NCBI RefSeq assembly: GCF_900215245.1
Contig: NZ_LT907842.1
Span: 6,014,001-6,078,000, forward strand
Origin: Pseudomonas fluorescens
GTDB taxonomy: Bacteria > Pseudomonadota > Gammaproteobacteria > Pseudomonadales > Pseudomonadaceae
DNA: 64,000 bases
Reading direction: 5' to 3'
A model generated the notes under the pieces. It searched no databases. It was not told the DNA's origin and saw only the letters and a program-made list of their open reading frames with translations. The position numbers and the translations under genes are program-made. This document shows positions 1-7,867 of this stretch, in pieces. Each line of letters opens with the position of its first letter. Position 1 is the stretch's first letter.

Positions 1-1288
1 CGAATACCTCGGGATGCTGCGCCAGCACTTCCTCGACTTCGCGCGGGTACACGTTGCTGCCGCCGCTGATGATCACGTCCTTGGAGCGGTCTGTCAGGGT
101 CAGGTAGCCGGCCGGGTCGAGAAAGCCGATATCGCCGGTCATCAGCCAGCCATCGATCAGGGTCTGGCGCGTGGCTTCAGGGTTGCGCCAGTAGCCTTGC
201 ATCACCGTGGCACCGCGCACGGCAATCTCACCGCGCTGCCCCGTCGGCAGCGGTTGGTGCTGCGCGTCGAGAATGCGAATTTCGACACAGGCGTGCGCTT
301 GCCCGACCGAGGCGGCCAGGCTTGACCAATCCTCGCGTTGACGGTCGGCGATCAGCGCACGGGGCAACACGCTGATGGTCATCGGGCTTTCGCCCTGGCC
401 GTAGATTTGCACCAGGCGCGGGCCAAACGTATCGACGGCCGCGCACAGGTCAGCCAGGTACATCGGGCCGCCGCCGTAGACGAGGGTCTTGATGCCTTCG
501 CCGCGATAACCCTGGCGCTGCGCCTGTTCGACCATGCGCTTGACCATGGTCGGCGCGGCAAACAGCGATACATCGCCCAGCTCGACGGCCAGGCCGAACA
601 GCTCGGCGGCATCAAAACCGTGGGACGCAGGCACCACATGCCGCGCGCCACAGCGCACATGAATAAAATTGTAGAGCCCCGCGCCATGGGACATTGGCGC
701 GGCATACACCACCGCGTCAGCGCCGCTCACCGGGTCGACATCCGTGGCGTAACACAGCGACATAGCGACCAGATTGCCGTGCGTCAGCATCACCCCCTTG
801 GAACGCCCGGTGGTGCCGGAGGTGTAGAACAGCCAGGCAAGGTCCTGATCCTGACGTGCCGCCGGCTGCTCCAGCGTCGGCCAGCCGCGGGTCGGCGGCA
901 GCGTGTGGCCGTCCAATTCCTTACAGCGCTGAGGCAAGTCGCGCGATGAGGAAAAGACCCGGCCGCCGTCGGTAAAGATCAGCCGCGCCTGGGCGTCATC
1001 CGCGATCCAGGCCGCTTCGCTCGGATGCAGCTTGGCGTTGATCGGCACGACCACTGCGCCCACCCACCAGATGGCGTAGAGCAACTCCAGGTAGTCACAG
1101 CTGTTTTTCATCAGCACCGCGACGGCATCACCCGTCGTCACGCCGTGCTGGTCCACCAGGTACGCGGCGCGTTGACGAACATGGGCCGCAAAGGTGGCGT
1201 AATCGGCGATTTGCCGGGTGCCTTCGAACAGCGCCGGGCGCTGCGGCTCACGGCGCTGGGTGTCGTGCAGCCAGTTGGCAATGTTCAT
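1..1288 (-). CDS. AMP-dependent acyl-CoA synthetase, 3' end outside window
   Basis: This gene encodes an ANL-superfamily enzyme that activates a carboxylic acid with ATP and CoA. About 429 codons are visible from the ATG at 1286-1288. The P-loop signature YTSGTTGRSKGV is near residues 155-166, and the late A8-type motif DRSKDVIISGGSNVYP is close to the window edge. Families of this type run to roughly 500-550 residues, so about 80-120 C-terminal residues, including the catalytic Lys region, are cut off by the window. It lies 3 bp downstream of the thiolase gene on the same strand, so the two are surely one transcript. The acyl substrate cannot be told from sequence; the adjoining thiolase and crotonase suggest a fatty or branched acyl-CoA route. 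Confidence 0.93.
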   Translation of the reverse strand, partial: MNIANWLHDTQRREPQRPALFEGTRQIADYATFAAHVRQRAAYLVDQHGVTTGDAVAVLMKNSCDYLELLYAIWWVGAVVVPINAKLHPSEAAWIADDAQARLIFTDGGRVFSSSRDLPQRCKELDGHTLPPTRGWPTLEQPAARQDQDLAWLFYTSGTTGRSKGVMLTHGNLVAMSLCYATDVDPVSGADAVVYAAPMSHGAGLYNFIHVRCGARHVVPASHGFDAAELFGLAVELGDVSLFAAPTMVKRMVEQAQRQGYRGEGIKTLVYGGGPMYLADLCAAVDTFGPRLVQIYGQGESPMTISVLPRALIADRQREDWSSLAASVGQAHACVEIRILDAQHQPLPTGQRGEIAVRGATVMQGYWRNPEATRQTLIDGWLMTGDIGFLDPAGYLTLTDRSKDVIISGGSNVYPREVEEVLAQHPEVF

Positions 1289-1291
1289 GGC

Positions 1292-2470
1292 TCAGCACCG
1301 GCGTGCGTGCAGGACCGAGGCGTAGTTGGCCACCGCCATGCCGCCCATGTTGAACACCAGGCCGAACTCCGGGTCTGGCACCGCCAGGCCAATTGGCTCG
1401 CCGGTCAATTGCCGAAACGCCAGGGCATGCATCGATACCCCCGTGGCGCCCACCGGATGCCCCTTGGCCTTGAGCCCACCGGAAAGGTTCACCGGCAGCC
1501 GCCCACCGGCGCGCACCACGCCGCTGTCGAGCACACGATGGCCCTCACCTTTGGGCGCCAGGCCCATGGCTTCGTAGATCAGCAGTTCGGCGATGGTGAA
1601 GCAGTCATGCACCTCGGCGAAACTCAAGTCGGCCAGGGTGATATTTGCACCGCGCAATGCCGTGTGGATCGCCCTTTGCGGGCCCTCAAAGGCCAGGATG
1701 TCGCGCTGGGCGATGGGCAGGCAATCGTTGACCTGGGTCATCGCGCAGATCTGCACATCACGGCGAAACGCCCGCGCGCGTTTGGGCGAGGCCAGGATGA
1801 TCGCGGCGGCGCCGTCGCTGATCAGTGAGCAGTCGGTCAGGCGCAATGACTCGGCCACAAACGGGTTGCTCTTGGACACGTTGTTACAGTGTTCGAAATC
1901 CATCACCCGGTGCATCTGCGCCAACGGGTTGGCCATGGCATTGGAGTGGTTCTTGGTAGCGATGGCCGCCATCGAGCCCAGTGGGCAGTGGTAGCGTTCG
2001 GCATATTGGCGGGCAGCCCGGCCGAACAGTTGCGGGAAACTCAAGCCGGCTTCGCCCGGGTCGTTCTGATAGCCGGCGCCGGCCAAGGCCTGGGTGACCT
2101 CGGCGGTGGAAGTGTGGGTCATCTTTTCGGCGCCCACCACCAACACCAGTTCCGCGCTGCCGGACAGGATCGCATTGACCCCGGCCTGGATCGCCGCCGA
2201 GCCGGACGCGCAGGCATTCTCACAGCGGGTGGCCGGTTTGAAGCGCAGGCCGGGGTCGGCCTGCAATAACAGGGAAGAGGCGAACCCGTCAGGCACCAGC
2301 CCCGAGTTGAAGTGGCCCAGAAACAGTGCATCGATTGCTGAAGCATCAATGGCCGCATCCGCCAGGGCTTCGCGGGTGACCTGCACGATCAGGTCCTCAA
2401 GGGTGGTGCCTTCCAGGCGACCAAAACGCGAATGACCAGCGGCAACAATGGAGACGCAATCAGCAGGCAT
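1292..2470 (-). CDS. Thiolase-like (SCP-x type) acyl-CoA acyltransferase
   Basis: The 392-aa product is a thiolase of the SCP-x / lipid-transfer-associated branch. The nucleophilic Cys is in the motif NACASGS (about Cys87), and GHPVGATG supplies the catalytic His. The C-terminal second cysteine of classical thiolases is absent: the segment reads FNMGGMA. That is usual for non-degradative or SCP-x-like members but makes the exact reaction uncertain. I chose the ATG at 2470 because the N-terminus MPADCVSIVAAGHSRFG fits the family; an upstream in-frame ATG at 2518 would add 16 residues with no family resemblance. It is first in a two-gene operon with the acyl-CoA synthetase and is divergent from the PAS-LuxR regulator. 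Confidence 0.88.
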   Translation of the reverse strand: MPADCVSIVAAGHSRFGRLEGTTLEDLIVQVTREALADAAIDASAIDALFLGHFNSGLVPDGFASSLLLQADPGLRFKPATRCENACASGSAAIQAGVNAILSGSAELVLVVGAEKMTHTSTAEVTQALAGAGYQNDPGEAGLSFPQLFGRAARQYAERYHCPLGSMAAIATKNHSNAMANPLAQMHRVMDFEHCNNVSKSNPFVAESLRLTDCSLISDGAAAIILASPKRARAFRRDVQICAMTQVNDCLPIAQRDILAFEGPQRAIHTALRGANITLADLSFAEVHDCFTIAELLIYEAMGLAPKGEGHRVLDSGVVRAGGRLPVNLSGGLKAKGHPVGATGVSMHALAFRQLTGEPIGLAVPDPEFGLVFNMGGMAVANYASVLHARRC

Positions 2471-2544
2471 AATCAATTTCTTCTGTTCTTGATACGGACA
2501 TTCCTTACAATGACCCACCAGCGGGCCGGCGCCAATTCGTGTAA

Positions 2545-2564
2545 CTACTTACATGGCTAAGTAG
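2545..2564. promoter_or_regulatory. Perfect inverted repeat between thiolase and PAS-LuxR gene
   Basis: CTACTTA (2545-2551), a 6-bp spacer, and TAAGTAG (2558-2564) form a perfect 7-bp inverted repeat in the 129-bp divergent intergenic region. LuxR-family HTH dimers bind such short dyads, so the adjoining PAS-LuxR protein is the natural candidate ligand. The assignment is inferred from position and symmetry only. Confidence 0.5.
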
Positions 2565-2599
2565 CCCGAGGTGAGAAAAACAACGAGGCAGGATGCCCA

Positions 2600-3172
2600 A
2601 TGACTGTGTTTGCACAACAACTCCACGACATCGGGCGCCTGGCGTTCCAGCTGTCCCCCGCACCGCAACTGGTCACCAGCAACCGTGTGATCGTCGACTG
2701 CAACGACGCTTTCCTGCAGTTGTTCGGCTACTCGCGTGACGCATTGGTCAACCAGCTGACGCTGCTGATCTACCCGTCCCAGGCTGACTACCACGCCATC
2801 GGCAAGCGCAGCCACGACTGGTTGCTGGACAGTGAAAACGGCCGCTACTCCGACGAACGTTTCATGCAGCACAAAAGCGGCGAAGTGTTCTGGGCCAAGT
2901 CCCACGGCTACACGCTCACGCCCAAAGACCCGTTCAAGCTGATGATCTGGCACTTCGAACGCCTCGATCGCAGCCACCAGGGCACCGGGGACCTCACACC
3001 CCGGGAGCGGGAAATTGCCATGCACATCGTCAACGGCCTCAAATCCAAGGAAATCGCCCTGCGCCTGGCGATCTCCCACCGCACGGTGGAAGTCCATCGG
3101 GCGCGGTTGATGAAGAAGTTGCAGGCCAAGACGGTGGTGGAGTTGGTGTCGAAAATTATTATGGTGGCGTGA
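2600..3172 (+). CDS. PAS-LuxR family transcriptional regulator
   Basis: The 190-aa one-component regulator has an N-terminal PAS sensor (about residues 15-125). A LuxR/GerE-type HTH follows (about 132-188), with the family signature LTPREREIAMHIVNGLKSKE and the recognition region SHRTVEVHRARLMKKL. There is no phospho-acceptor receiver domain, so the signal is probably a ligand or cofactor bound by PAS. It is divergent from the thiolase/acyl-CoA synthetase pair and directly upstream of a crotonase, which suggests local control of this acyl-CoA module. Its stop codon overlaps a GTG that opens a short frame leading into the crotonase gene. Confidence 0.88.
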   Translation: MTVFAQQLHDIGRLAFQLSPAPQLVTSNRVIVDCNDAFLQLFGYSRDALVNQLTLLIYPSQADYHAIGKRSHDWLLDSENGRYSDERFMQHKSGEVFWAKSHGYTLTPKDPFKLMIWHFERLDRSHQGTGDLTPREREIAMHIVNGLKSKEIALRLAISHRTVEVHRARLMKKLQAKTVVELVSKIIMVA

Positions 3173-3318
3173 CGCGGCCACCGCCGTTGCCCGGCGCACC
3201 CTGTGTCGAGGTAGTGCGCGAAGCGGGCTTGGAGCCGGCGTCCGTACAAAGGCTGCTCAAGGCCAACGTGCGCGTGCAGGCCAGCCCATCCGAATGTTCA
3301 GCAGGAACCGCATCATGA
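3169..3318 (+). CDS. Possible 49-aa translationally coupled small protein
   Basis: A 49-codon frame starts with GTG at 3169, overlapping the TGA of the PAS-LuxR gene (GTGA). It ends with TGA at 3316-3318, overlapping the ATG of the crotonase gene (ATGA). It fills exactly the gap between the two genes. The predicted peptide begins MTRPPPLPGAPCVEVV and has no domain I recognise, no signal peptide and no membrane segment. The two coupling overlaps are what make it notable. It could equally be a chance frame that ribosomes use only to carry translation into the next gene. Confidence 0.35.
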   Translation: MTRPPPLPGAPCVEVVREAGLEPASVQRLLKANVRVQASPSECSAGTAS

Positions 3319-4097
3319 CTGCCACTGTGACGCTCAACCTTATCGACACGCGCATCGCACGCCTGACCTTCGGCAACCCCACTCAGCGCAACGCCCTCAG
3401 TGCGCACGTGCTCGCCCGCCTGGATGAACACCTGGTCGCCCTCGCCGCCCAGCGCGTCAGCGTGGTGATTCTGGGTGCCGACGTCGGCCAGACGGTGTGG
3501 AGCGCCGGCCATGATCTTGGCGAAGTGGCCCGCGACCGCGACCCCGTTGCCTATGGCAAACCCCTGGAGCAACTGCTGCGGCGAATCCGCGCCTACCCCG
3601 GCGTGGTGATTGCGCTGATTTCAGGCTCGGCCTGGGGCGGCGCCGTGGACCTGGCCATGAGTTGCGACATGGTAGTGGCCGACCACAGCGCGAGCTTCGC
3701 CATGACCCCGGCCAACATCGGCTTGCCCTATACCACCAGCGGCCTGCTGCGGTTCTTCAACAACTTGCCGATTCATGTGCTTAAGGAGCTGTTTTTCTGC
3801 GCGCAGGCACTCGACGCCGAACGCGCCGAACGCTTTGGCGTGATCAACCGTCTGGTCCCTAGCGAGGCGCTGGAAGCCACCGCCGTGGAAATCGCCCAAG
3901 GCATCGCCGCCAAGGCGCCGTTGGCAATTGAGGCGGTAAAGGAGCAATTGCGCATTCTCGAAGACCTGCAACCCATGCCCGTGCAGGCCATGGAGCAGAT
4001 CGCCGAACTGCGTCGCCAGGCCTGCGCGAGCGCAGACTTGAGTGAGGGGCTGGCAGCCTTTGCCGAACGTCGCCCACCGGCCTTTGAAGGGCGTTGA
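3315..4097 (+). CDS. scpB: Methylmalonyl-CoA decarboxylase-like crotonase
   Basis: The 260-aa crotonase-fold protein most closely resembles E. coli ScpB (YgfG), which decarboxylates methylmalonyl-CoA to propionyl-CoA. The three residues implicated in E. coli (His66, Gly110, Tyr140) align with WSAGHD (His66), GSAWGG (Gly109) and GLPY (Tyr139). Runs such as RDPVAYGKPL, FAMTPANIG and AAKAPLAIEAVKEQL follow ScpB closely. The ATG at 3315 is preferred over an in-frame ATG at 3294 because AGGAA lies at 3302-3306 and the family N-terminus starts here. No methylmalonyl-CoA mutase gene is in the window, so the physiological substrate is inferred, and another short malonyl-type CoA ester is possible. 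Confidence 0.82.
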   Translation: MTATVTLNLIDTRIARLTFGNPTQRNALSAHVLARLDEHLVALAAQRVSVVILGADVGQTVWSAGHDLGEVARDRDPVAYGKPLEQLLRRIRAYPGVVIALISGSAWGGAVDLAMSCDMVVADHSASFAMTPANIGLPYTTSGLLRFFNNLPIHVLKELFFCAQALDAERAERFGVINRLVPSEALEATAVEIAQGIAAKAPLAIEAVKEQLRILEDLQPMPVQAMEQIAELRRQACASADLSEGLAAFAERRPPAFEGR

Positions 4098-4134
4098 CAA
4101 TTTTTTCATGGTTGATCGTCTAGCATGCTGCCCT

Positions 4135-4294
4135 TCGTTGGGGAGTAACCGGCTTCTGACCCGTGCAGAAGCGTTCGTATCAACATATTCGGCAACCTGC
4201 CGTGGTACGAACACCGTTGAGGTTGGTGAGACCAGCGACACATCCATGCCTAATGTCGGGCGTGTGGTTGTGTCGTTGACTCATACAGCCCGAC
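4135..4294 (+). promoter_or_regulatory. yybP-ykoY (Mn2+) riboswitch of mntP
   Basis: The leader contains the conserved aptamer elements GGGGAGTAACCGG (from 4140) and ATCAACATATTCGGC (4179-4193). They are enclosed by P1, formed by TCGTTGG (4135-4141) and CCAGCGA (4232-4238). Downstream, TGTGTCGTTG (4269-4278) can pair with CAGCGACACA (4233-4242), which would break P1. A second hairpin, GTCGGGC/GCCCGAC (4255-4261/4288-4294), ends at the ribosome binding site TGGAAG. No T-tract follows, so translational control is more likely than termination. Mn2+ binding is established for this riboswitch class; the pairing scheme is my reading. Confidence 0.9.
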
Positions 4295-4307
4295 TGGAAG
4301 CCCTACC

Positions 4308-4871
4308 GTGAACCCCATTTCCCTGATTCTTCTCGCCCTTGCCATGTCCACGGACGCCTTTGCGGCGGCCATCGGCAAAGGCTCCAGCCTGCATAAGCCA
4401 CGCCTGAGCGAAGCCCTGCGCGCCGGCCTGATCTTTGGTGTAATCGAAGCCATCACGCCGATGATCGGCTGGGCCATCGGCCATGCCGCCACGCGGTGGG
4501 TCGAAAGCTGGGACCACTGGATCGCCTTTACCCTGCTGGTCGCGCTGGGCCTGCACATGATCTACAACGGGCTCAAGGACGATGACGACGCGGTGGAAAA
4601 ACCGACTCAGCATTCGTTCATGATCCTCGCCGTGACGGCATTTGCGACCAGCATCGACGCGATGGCTGTGGGTGTGGGCCTGGCATTTGTCGACGTGAAT
4701 ATTCTGCTCGCGTCAGCGGCGATAGGCCTTGCGACCATGACCATGGTGACCATTGGCATGATGCTCGGCCGGGTGCTGGGGACGGTGGTAGGCAAGCGCG
4801 CCGAGATGGTCGGTGGCGTGGTGCTGATGCTGGTGGGTGCGACGATTTTGTATGAGCACTTGTCGGCCTGA
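4308..4871 (+). CDS. mntP: Manganese efflux pump MntP
   Basis: The 187-aa inner-membrane protein exports Mn2+. Six hydrophobic segments are visible. The two family repeats carry the transport aspartates in [12 protein letters not shown] (Asp16) and [12 protein letters not shown] (Asp117). The start is GTG at 4308, with TGGAAG at 4295-4300 as the Shine-Dalgarno, immediately behind the Mn2+ riboswitch. The gene is therefore expected to be switched on by excess manganese. Length and topology match E. coli MntP (YebN). It stands alone; a REPIN follows the stop codon. Confidence 0.96.
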   Translation: MNPISLILLALAMSTDAFAAAIGKGSSLHKPRLSEALRAGLIFGVIEAITPMIGWAIGHAATRWVESWDHWIAFTLLVALGLHMIYNGLKDDDDAVEKPTQHSFMILAVTAFATSIDAMAVGVGLAFVDVNILLASAAIGLATMTMVTIGMMLGRVLGTVVGKRAEMVGGVVLMLVGATILYEHLSA

Positions 4872-4890
4872 AGACCGGCACGAAACAAAA

Positions 4891-4981
4891 TGTGGGAGCG
4901 GGCTTGCTCGCGAAACCGCGGTGTCAGTCAGAATATTCATCGACTGGCACACTGCTTTCGCGAGCAAGCCCGCTCCCACAT
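4891..4981. repeat. REPIN (inverted pair of REP sequences)
   Basis: TGTGGGAGCGGGCTTGCTCGCGAA (4891-4914, given here as motif start and end) is repeated in inverted orientation at 4958-4981, separated by about 43 bp. This is the usual REP doublet of the P. fluorescens group. It separates the convergent mntP and alcohol dehydrogenase genes and may help end transcription of both. Confidence 0.88.
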
Positions 4982-5009
4982 TAGATCTTCAGTGGTGTAG
5001 AGATTGCGT

Positions 5010-6077
5010 TCAAGCCGCGTGGCTTTCCTTCTTCAAACTCTCCATATCAATCACGAAGCGATACTTCACATCGCCCTTGAGCATCCGCTCGTACGCCTCA
5101 TTGATGCCCTGGATATCGATCATCTCGATGTCCGAGACAATCTTGTGCTTGGCGCAGAAATCCAGCATGTCCTGGGTTTCCTGGATACCACCGATCAACG
5201 AACCGGCCAGGCTGCGGCGCTTGAAGATCAGGTTGAATACCGTAGGCGACGGGTGCGGGCTGTCGGGCGCGCCGACCAGGGTCATGGTGCCGTCGCGCTT
5301 GAGCAGGTTGAGGAAGGCATCAAGGTTATGCGGCGCGGCAACCGTGTTGAGGATGAAGTCCAGGCTGTTGACGACCTTGGCCATTTCGTCCGGGTTCTTC
5401 GACACCACAACTTGGTCGGCGCCCAGGCGCAGGCCGTCTTCACGTTTGTTCGGCGAGGTGGTGAACAGCGTCACATGGGCGCCCATGGCATGCGCGATCT
5501 TCACCGCCATATGCCCCAGCCCGCCGAGGCCGACCACGCCGACTTTCTTGCCGGGGCCGACCTTCCAATGGTGCAACGGCGAGTAGGTGGTAATGCCGGC
5601 GCACAGCAGCGGCGCCACGGCCGCCAGGTTGGTATCGTCATGGGAGATGCGCAGCACGAACTTCTCCTTGACCACGATAGTGTCCGAGTAGCCACCGAAG
5701 GTGTTTTCCCCACCAAACACCGGGCCGTTGTAAGTACCGGTAAACCCGTTCTCGCAGTATTGCTCCTCGCCTTCAGCGCAGGAGGCGCAGTGCTGGCAGC
5801 TGTCGACCATACAACCGACGCCGGCCAGGTCGCCCACCTTGAATTTCGTCACGTTGGCGCCGACCGCGGTTACGCGGCCGACAATCTCATGGCCGGGCAC
5901 CGACGGGTACAAGGTGTTGTGCCACTCATTGCGCGCGGTGTGCAGGTCGGAGTGGCAGACGCCGCAGTAGAGGATATCGATCTGTACGTCATCCGCCCCT
6001 GGCGCACGGCGCTCAAAGGTAAAGGGTTTGAGCGCATCCTTGGAATCCCGAGCGGCGTAGCTGTAAGTCTTGGCCAT
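5010..6077 (-). CDS. Zinc-dependent NADP-type alcohol dehydrogenase (YahK/CAD family)
   Basis: The 355-aa medium-chain dehydrogenase reduces aldehydes or oxidises alcohols. Catalytic zinc ligands are in CGVCHSDLH and GHEIVG, and structural zinc cysteines are in CQHCASCAEGEEQYC. The cofactor-binding Rossmann motif is GLGGLGHMAVK. The overall pattern is that of E. coli YahK and cinnamyl-alcohol-type enzymes, which prefer NADPH. The ATG at 6075-6077 is chosen because AGGTG sits 6 bases upstream; an in-frame GTG nine bases earlier would overlap that site. It is divergent from the arylesterase gene across an intergenic region carrying GTTCA/TGAAC dyads. Confidence 0.92.
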   Translation of the reverse strand: MAKTYSYAARDSKDALKPFTFERRAPGADDVQIDILYCGVCHSDLHTARNEWHNTLYPSVPGHEIVGRVTAVGANVTKFKVGDLAGVGCMVDSCQHCASCAEGEEQYCENGFTGTYNGPVFGGENTFGGYSDTIVVKEKFVLRISHDDTNLAAVAPLLCAGITTYSPLHHWKVGPGKKVGVVGLGGLGHMAVKIAHAMGAHVTLFTTSPNKREDGLRLGADQVVVSKNPDEMAKVVNSLDFILNTVAAPHNLDAFLNLLKRDGTMTLVGAPDSPHPSPTVFNLIFKRRSLAGSLIGGIQETQDMLDFCAKHKIVSDIEMIDIQGINEAYERMLKGDVKYRFVIDMESLKKESHAA

Positions 6078-6080
6078 TTG

Positions 6081-6139
6081 GTTCACCTGTTGAACTGACG
6101 GTAGGAATCAGTGGACCAATATAGACGCTGAACCGTTCA
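6081..6139. promoter_or_regulatory. Two GTTCA/TGAAC dyads in divergent promoter region
   Basis: GTTCA-N5-TGAAC lies at 6081-6095, covering the Shine-Dalgarno of the alcohol dehydrogenase gene. TGAAC-N1-GTTCA lies at 6129-6139, 33 bp further on. The same half-site occurring four times in 59 bp between divergent genes suggests one dimeric regulator acting on both. No regulator gene is adjacent, so the protein is unknown. Confidence 0.4.
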
Positions 6140-6223
6140 ACCGAGCACATCCGTACAAGCCCTTCGTCCGGTTTAACGCAATAGTAAAACGGACATTCCC
6201 CTCGACCACCCAAGGAGTTTTCC

Positions 6224-7042
6224 ATGAGTACATTCGTTGCCAAAGACGGTACCCAGATCTATTTCAAGGACTGGGGCAGCGGTAAACCTGTGCTGTTCAG
6301 CCACGGCTGGCCGTTGGACGCCGACATGTGGGAATACCAGATGGAATACCTGAGCAGCCGTGGCTTTCGCACCATTGCGTTCGACCGCCGTGGTTTCGGC
6401 CGTTCGGACCAGCCGTGGACCGGTAACGACTACGACACCTTCGCCGACGATATTGCCCAACTGATCGAACACCTGGACCTCAAGGACGTGACCCTGGTGG
6501 GCTTCTCGATGGGTGGCGGTGACGTAGCACGCTACATTGCACGCCATGGCACGGCGCGCGTGGCCGGCCTGGTCTTGCTGGGCGCCGTAACGCCGATGTT
6601 CGGCCAGAAACCGGATTACCCACAAGGCGTGCCGACCGACGTGTTCGACGGCATCAAGGCCGGGCTGCTGAACGATCGCGCGCAATTCATCGCCGACTTC
6701 AACCCGACGTTCTATGGCATCAATAAGGGTCAAAAAGTCTCCGAGGGCGTACTCACCCAGACCCTGCAAATCGCCTTGCTGGCGTCGCTCAAGTCGACCG
6801 TGGATTGCGTCACCGTGTTCTCCGAGACCGACTTCCGTCCGGACATGGCCAAGATCGACGTGCCCACCCTGGTGATCCACGGTGACGGCGACCAGGTCGT
6901 ACCCTTCGAGACCACCGGCAAAGTGGCAGCCGAGATGATCAAGGGCGCGCAACTCAAAGTGTACAAGGATGCACCGCACGGTTTTGCGGCCACGCATACC
7001 CAGCAGTTGAACGAAGACTTGCTGGCGTTCCTGAAGCGCTGA
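6224..7042 (+). CDS. Arylesterase / non-haem perhydrolase, alpha/beta hydrolase
   Basis: The 272-aa alpha/beta hydrolase is nearly the same as the structurally known P. fluorescens arylesterase (PFE), which hydrolyses aryl and short-chain esters and shows some perhydrolase activity. The catalytic triad is Ser95 (GFSMGG), Asp223 (GDGDQ) and His252 (APHGF), counting the initiator Met. Residue 30 is Pro (SHGWPLDADMW). In PFE the equivalent position (29 without Met) is Leu, and the engineered change to Pro is known to raise perhydrolysis strongly. The protein is cytosolic, with no signal peptide. AAGGAG precedes the ATG. It is divergent from the alcohol dehydrogenase and convergent with the DoxX gene. 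Confidence 0.95.
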   Translation: MSTFVAKDGTQIYFKDWGSGKPVLFSHGWPLDADMWEYQMEYLSSRGFRTIAFDRRGFGRSDQPWTGNDYDTFADDIAQLIEHLDLKDVTLVGFSMGGGDVARYIARHGTARVAGLVLLGAVTPMFGQKPDYPQGVPTDVFDGIKAGLLNDRAQFIADFNPTFYGINKGQKVSEGVLTQTLQIALLASLKSTVDCVTVFSETDFRPDMAKIDVPTLVIHGDGDQVVPFETTGKVAAEMIKGAQLKVYKDAPHGFAATHTQQLNEDLLAFLKR

Positions 7043-7070
7043 AACGGCTGACCCCCCCCGCTCCTTGTTG

Positions 7071-7296
7071 GCCGGGCTTGCCCTAATGCCAGTCAGTTAA
7101 GCGAACTGAAATGCTCAATGCAGCGAAGATCAAATGTGGGAGCGGCGGTGCGACGATTCGACTTGCCCGCGAAGACGTCGGCCCAGCAAACATTGATGTT
7201 GACTGACCCACCGCTTTCGCGAGCAAGTCGAATCGTCGCACCGCCGCTCCCACAGGAGATCTGCGCTTAACTGACTGGCATTAGGGCTTGCCCGGC
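7071..7296. repeat. 226-bp nested inverted-repeat element containing a REP pair
   Basis: The outer arms, 33 bp at 7071-7103 and 7264-7296, are complementary at 31 of 33 positions. The inner arms, 39 bp at 7135-7173 and 7216-7254, differ at one position and carry the REP core GTGGGAGCGG...CTCGCGAA. No coding frame is present. Seven T residues (7298-7304) follow the right arm, so on the plus strand the element can act as terminator for the arylesterase gene. It resembles non-autonomous MITE-like repeats known from P. fluorescens genomes. Confidence 0.85.
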
Positions 7297-7306
7297 CTTT
7301 TTTTAT

Positions 7307-7693
7307 TCAGGCATACCGCTGGCTGAGCGCCAACCGCCCCGGGCCCGCGATCAGAATGCTGGTGAAGATAATCAACAACAGCCAGCCGAACTGCCCCTCA
7401 AACACCGTCCATTGCGGATGCACCACCAGCAAGGCCACCCACAGCACGGCCAGGATCGGCAAGCACGCCAGGCGCACCCGCACACCGGCGATGATCAGCA
7501 GCGGGCACAGCACTTCGGCGACAATCGCCAGGCACAGCGTGACGTGGGCGCCGAGGTGAAACGGGTCTTCGATCAACGCCAGTTGGTCGCTGTAGTGCAG
7601 CAGCTTCGGCAACCCATGCACCCACATCAGAAACACCGCGCCGCTGACGCGCAGAAACAACAGCCCCAGCGCCTGGTACTTTGATTCGTTCAT
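7307..7693 (-). CDS. DoxX family membrane protein
   Basis: The 128-aa protein has four hydrophobic helices typical of DoxX/DoxD family members. The N-terminal motif is LGLLFLRVSGAVFLMWVHG and the rest is hydrophobic with the pattern ILAVLWVALLVVHPQW. Relatives are inner-membrane proteins linked to thiol or quinone redox stress, with no single settled reaction. The start at ATG 7691-7693 gives the normal family length; upstream in-frame codons would add 33 residues rich in Ala and Arg. A GC-rich hairpin (7718-7735) lies in its leader. It is divergent from the quinone oxidoreductase gene. Confidence 0.85.
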   Translation of the reverse strand: MNESKYQALGLLFLRVSGAVFLMWVHGLPKLLHYSDQLALIEDPFHLGAHVTLCLAIVAEVLCPLLIIAGVRVRLACLPILAVLWVALLVVHPQWTVFEGQFGWLLLIIFTSILIAGPGRLALSQRYA

Positions 7694-7867
7694 AACCGCC
7701 TGTCCCCGTAGAATCCCCCGGCGCCTGTGCGCCGGAGCCGGGGCGATTGTGTCGGCACCGGCGCCGGTAGACTTGCAGGCATGTGCTGACATGACAGCGT
7801 TCCGGTTGAATCAACGCTCGCGCACTGTGGTCCCACTCCATACGCTCCCGGTTAAAGGAATTGCACA

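Noticed and set aside
7071..7296. Insertion sequence
   Set aside because: No transposase frame in or beside the element; it fits a non-autonomous REP/MITE-type repeat instead.
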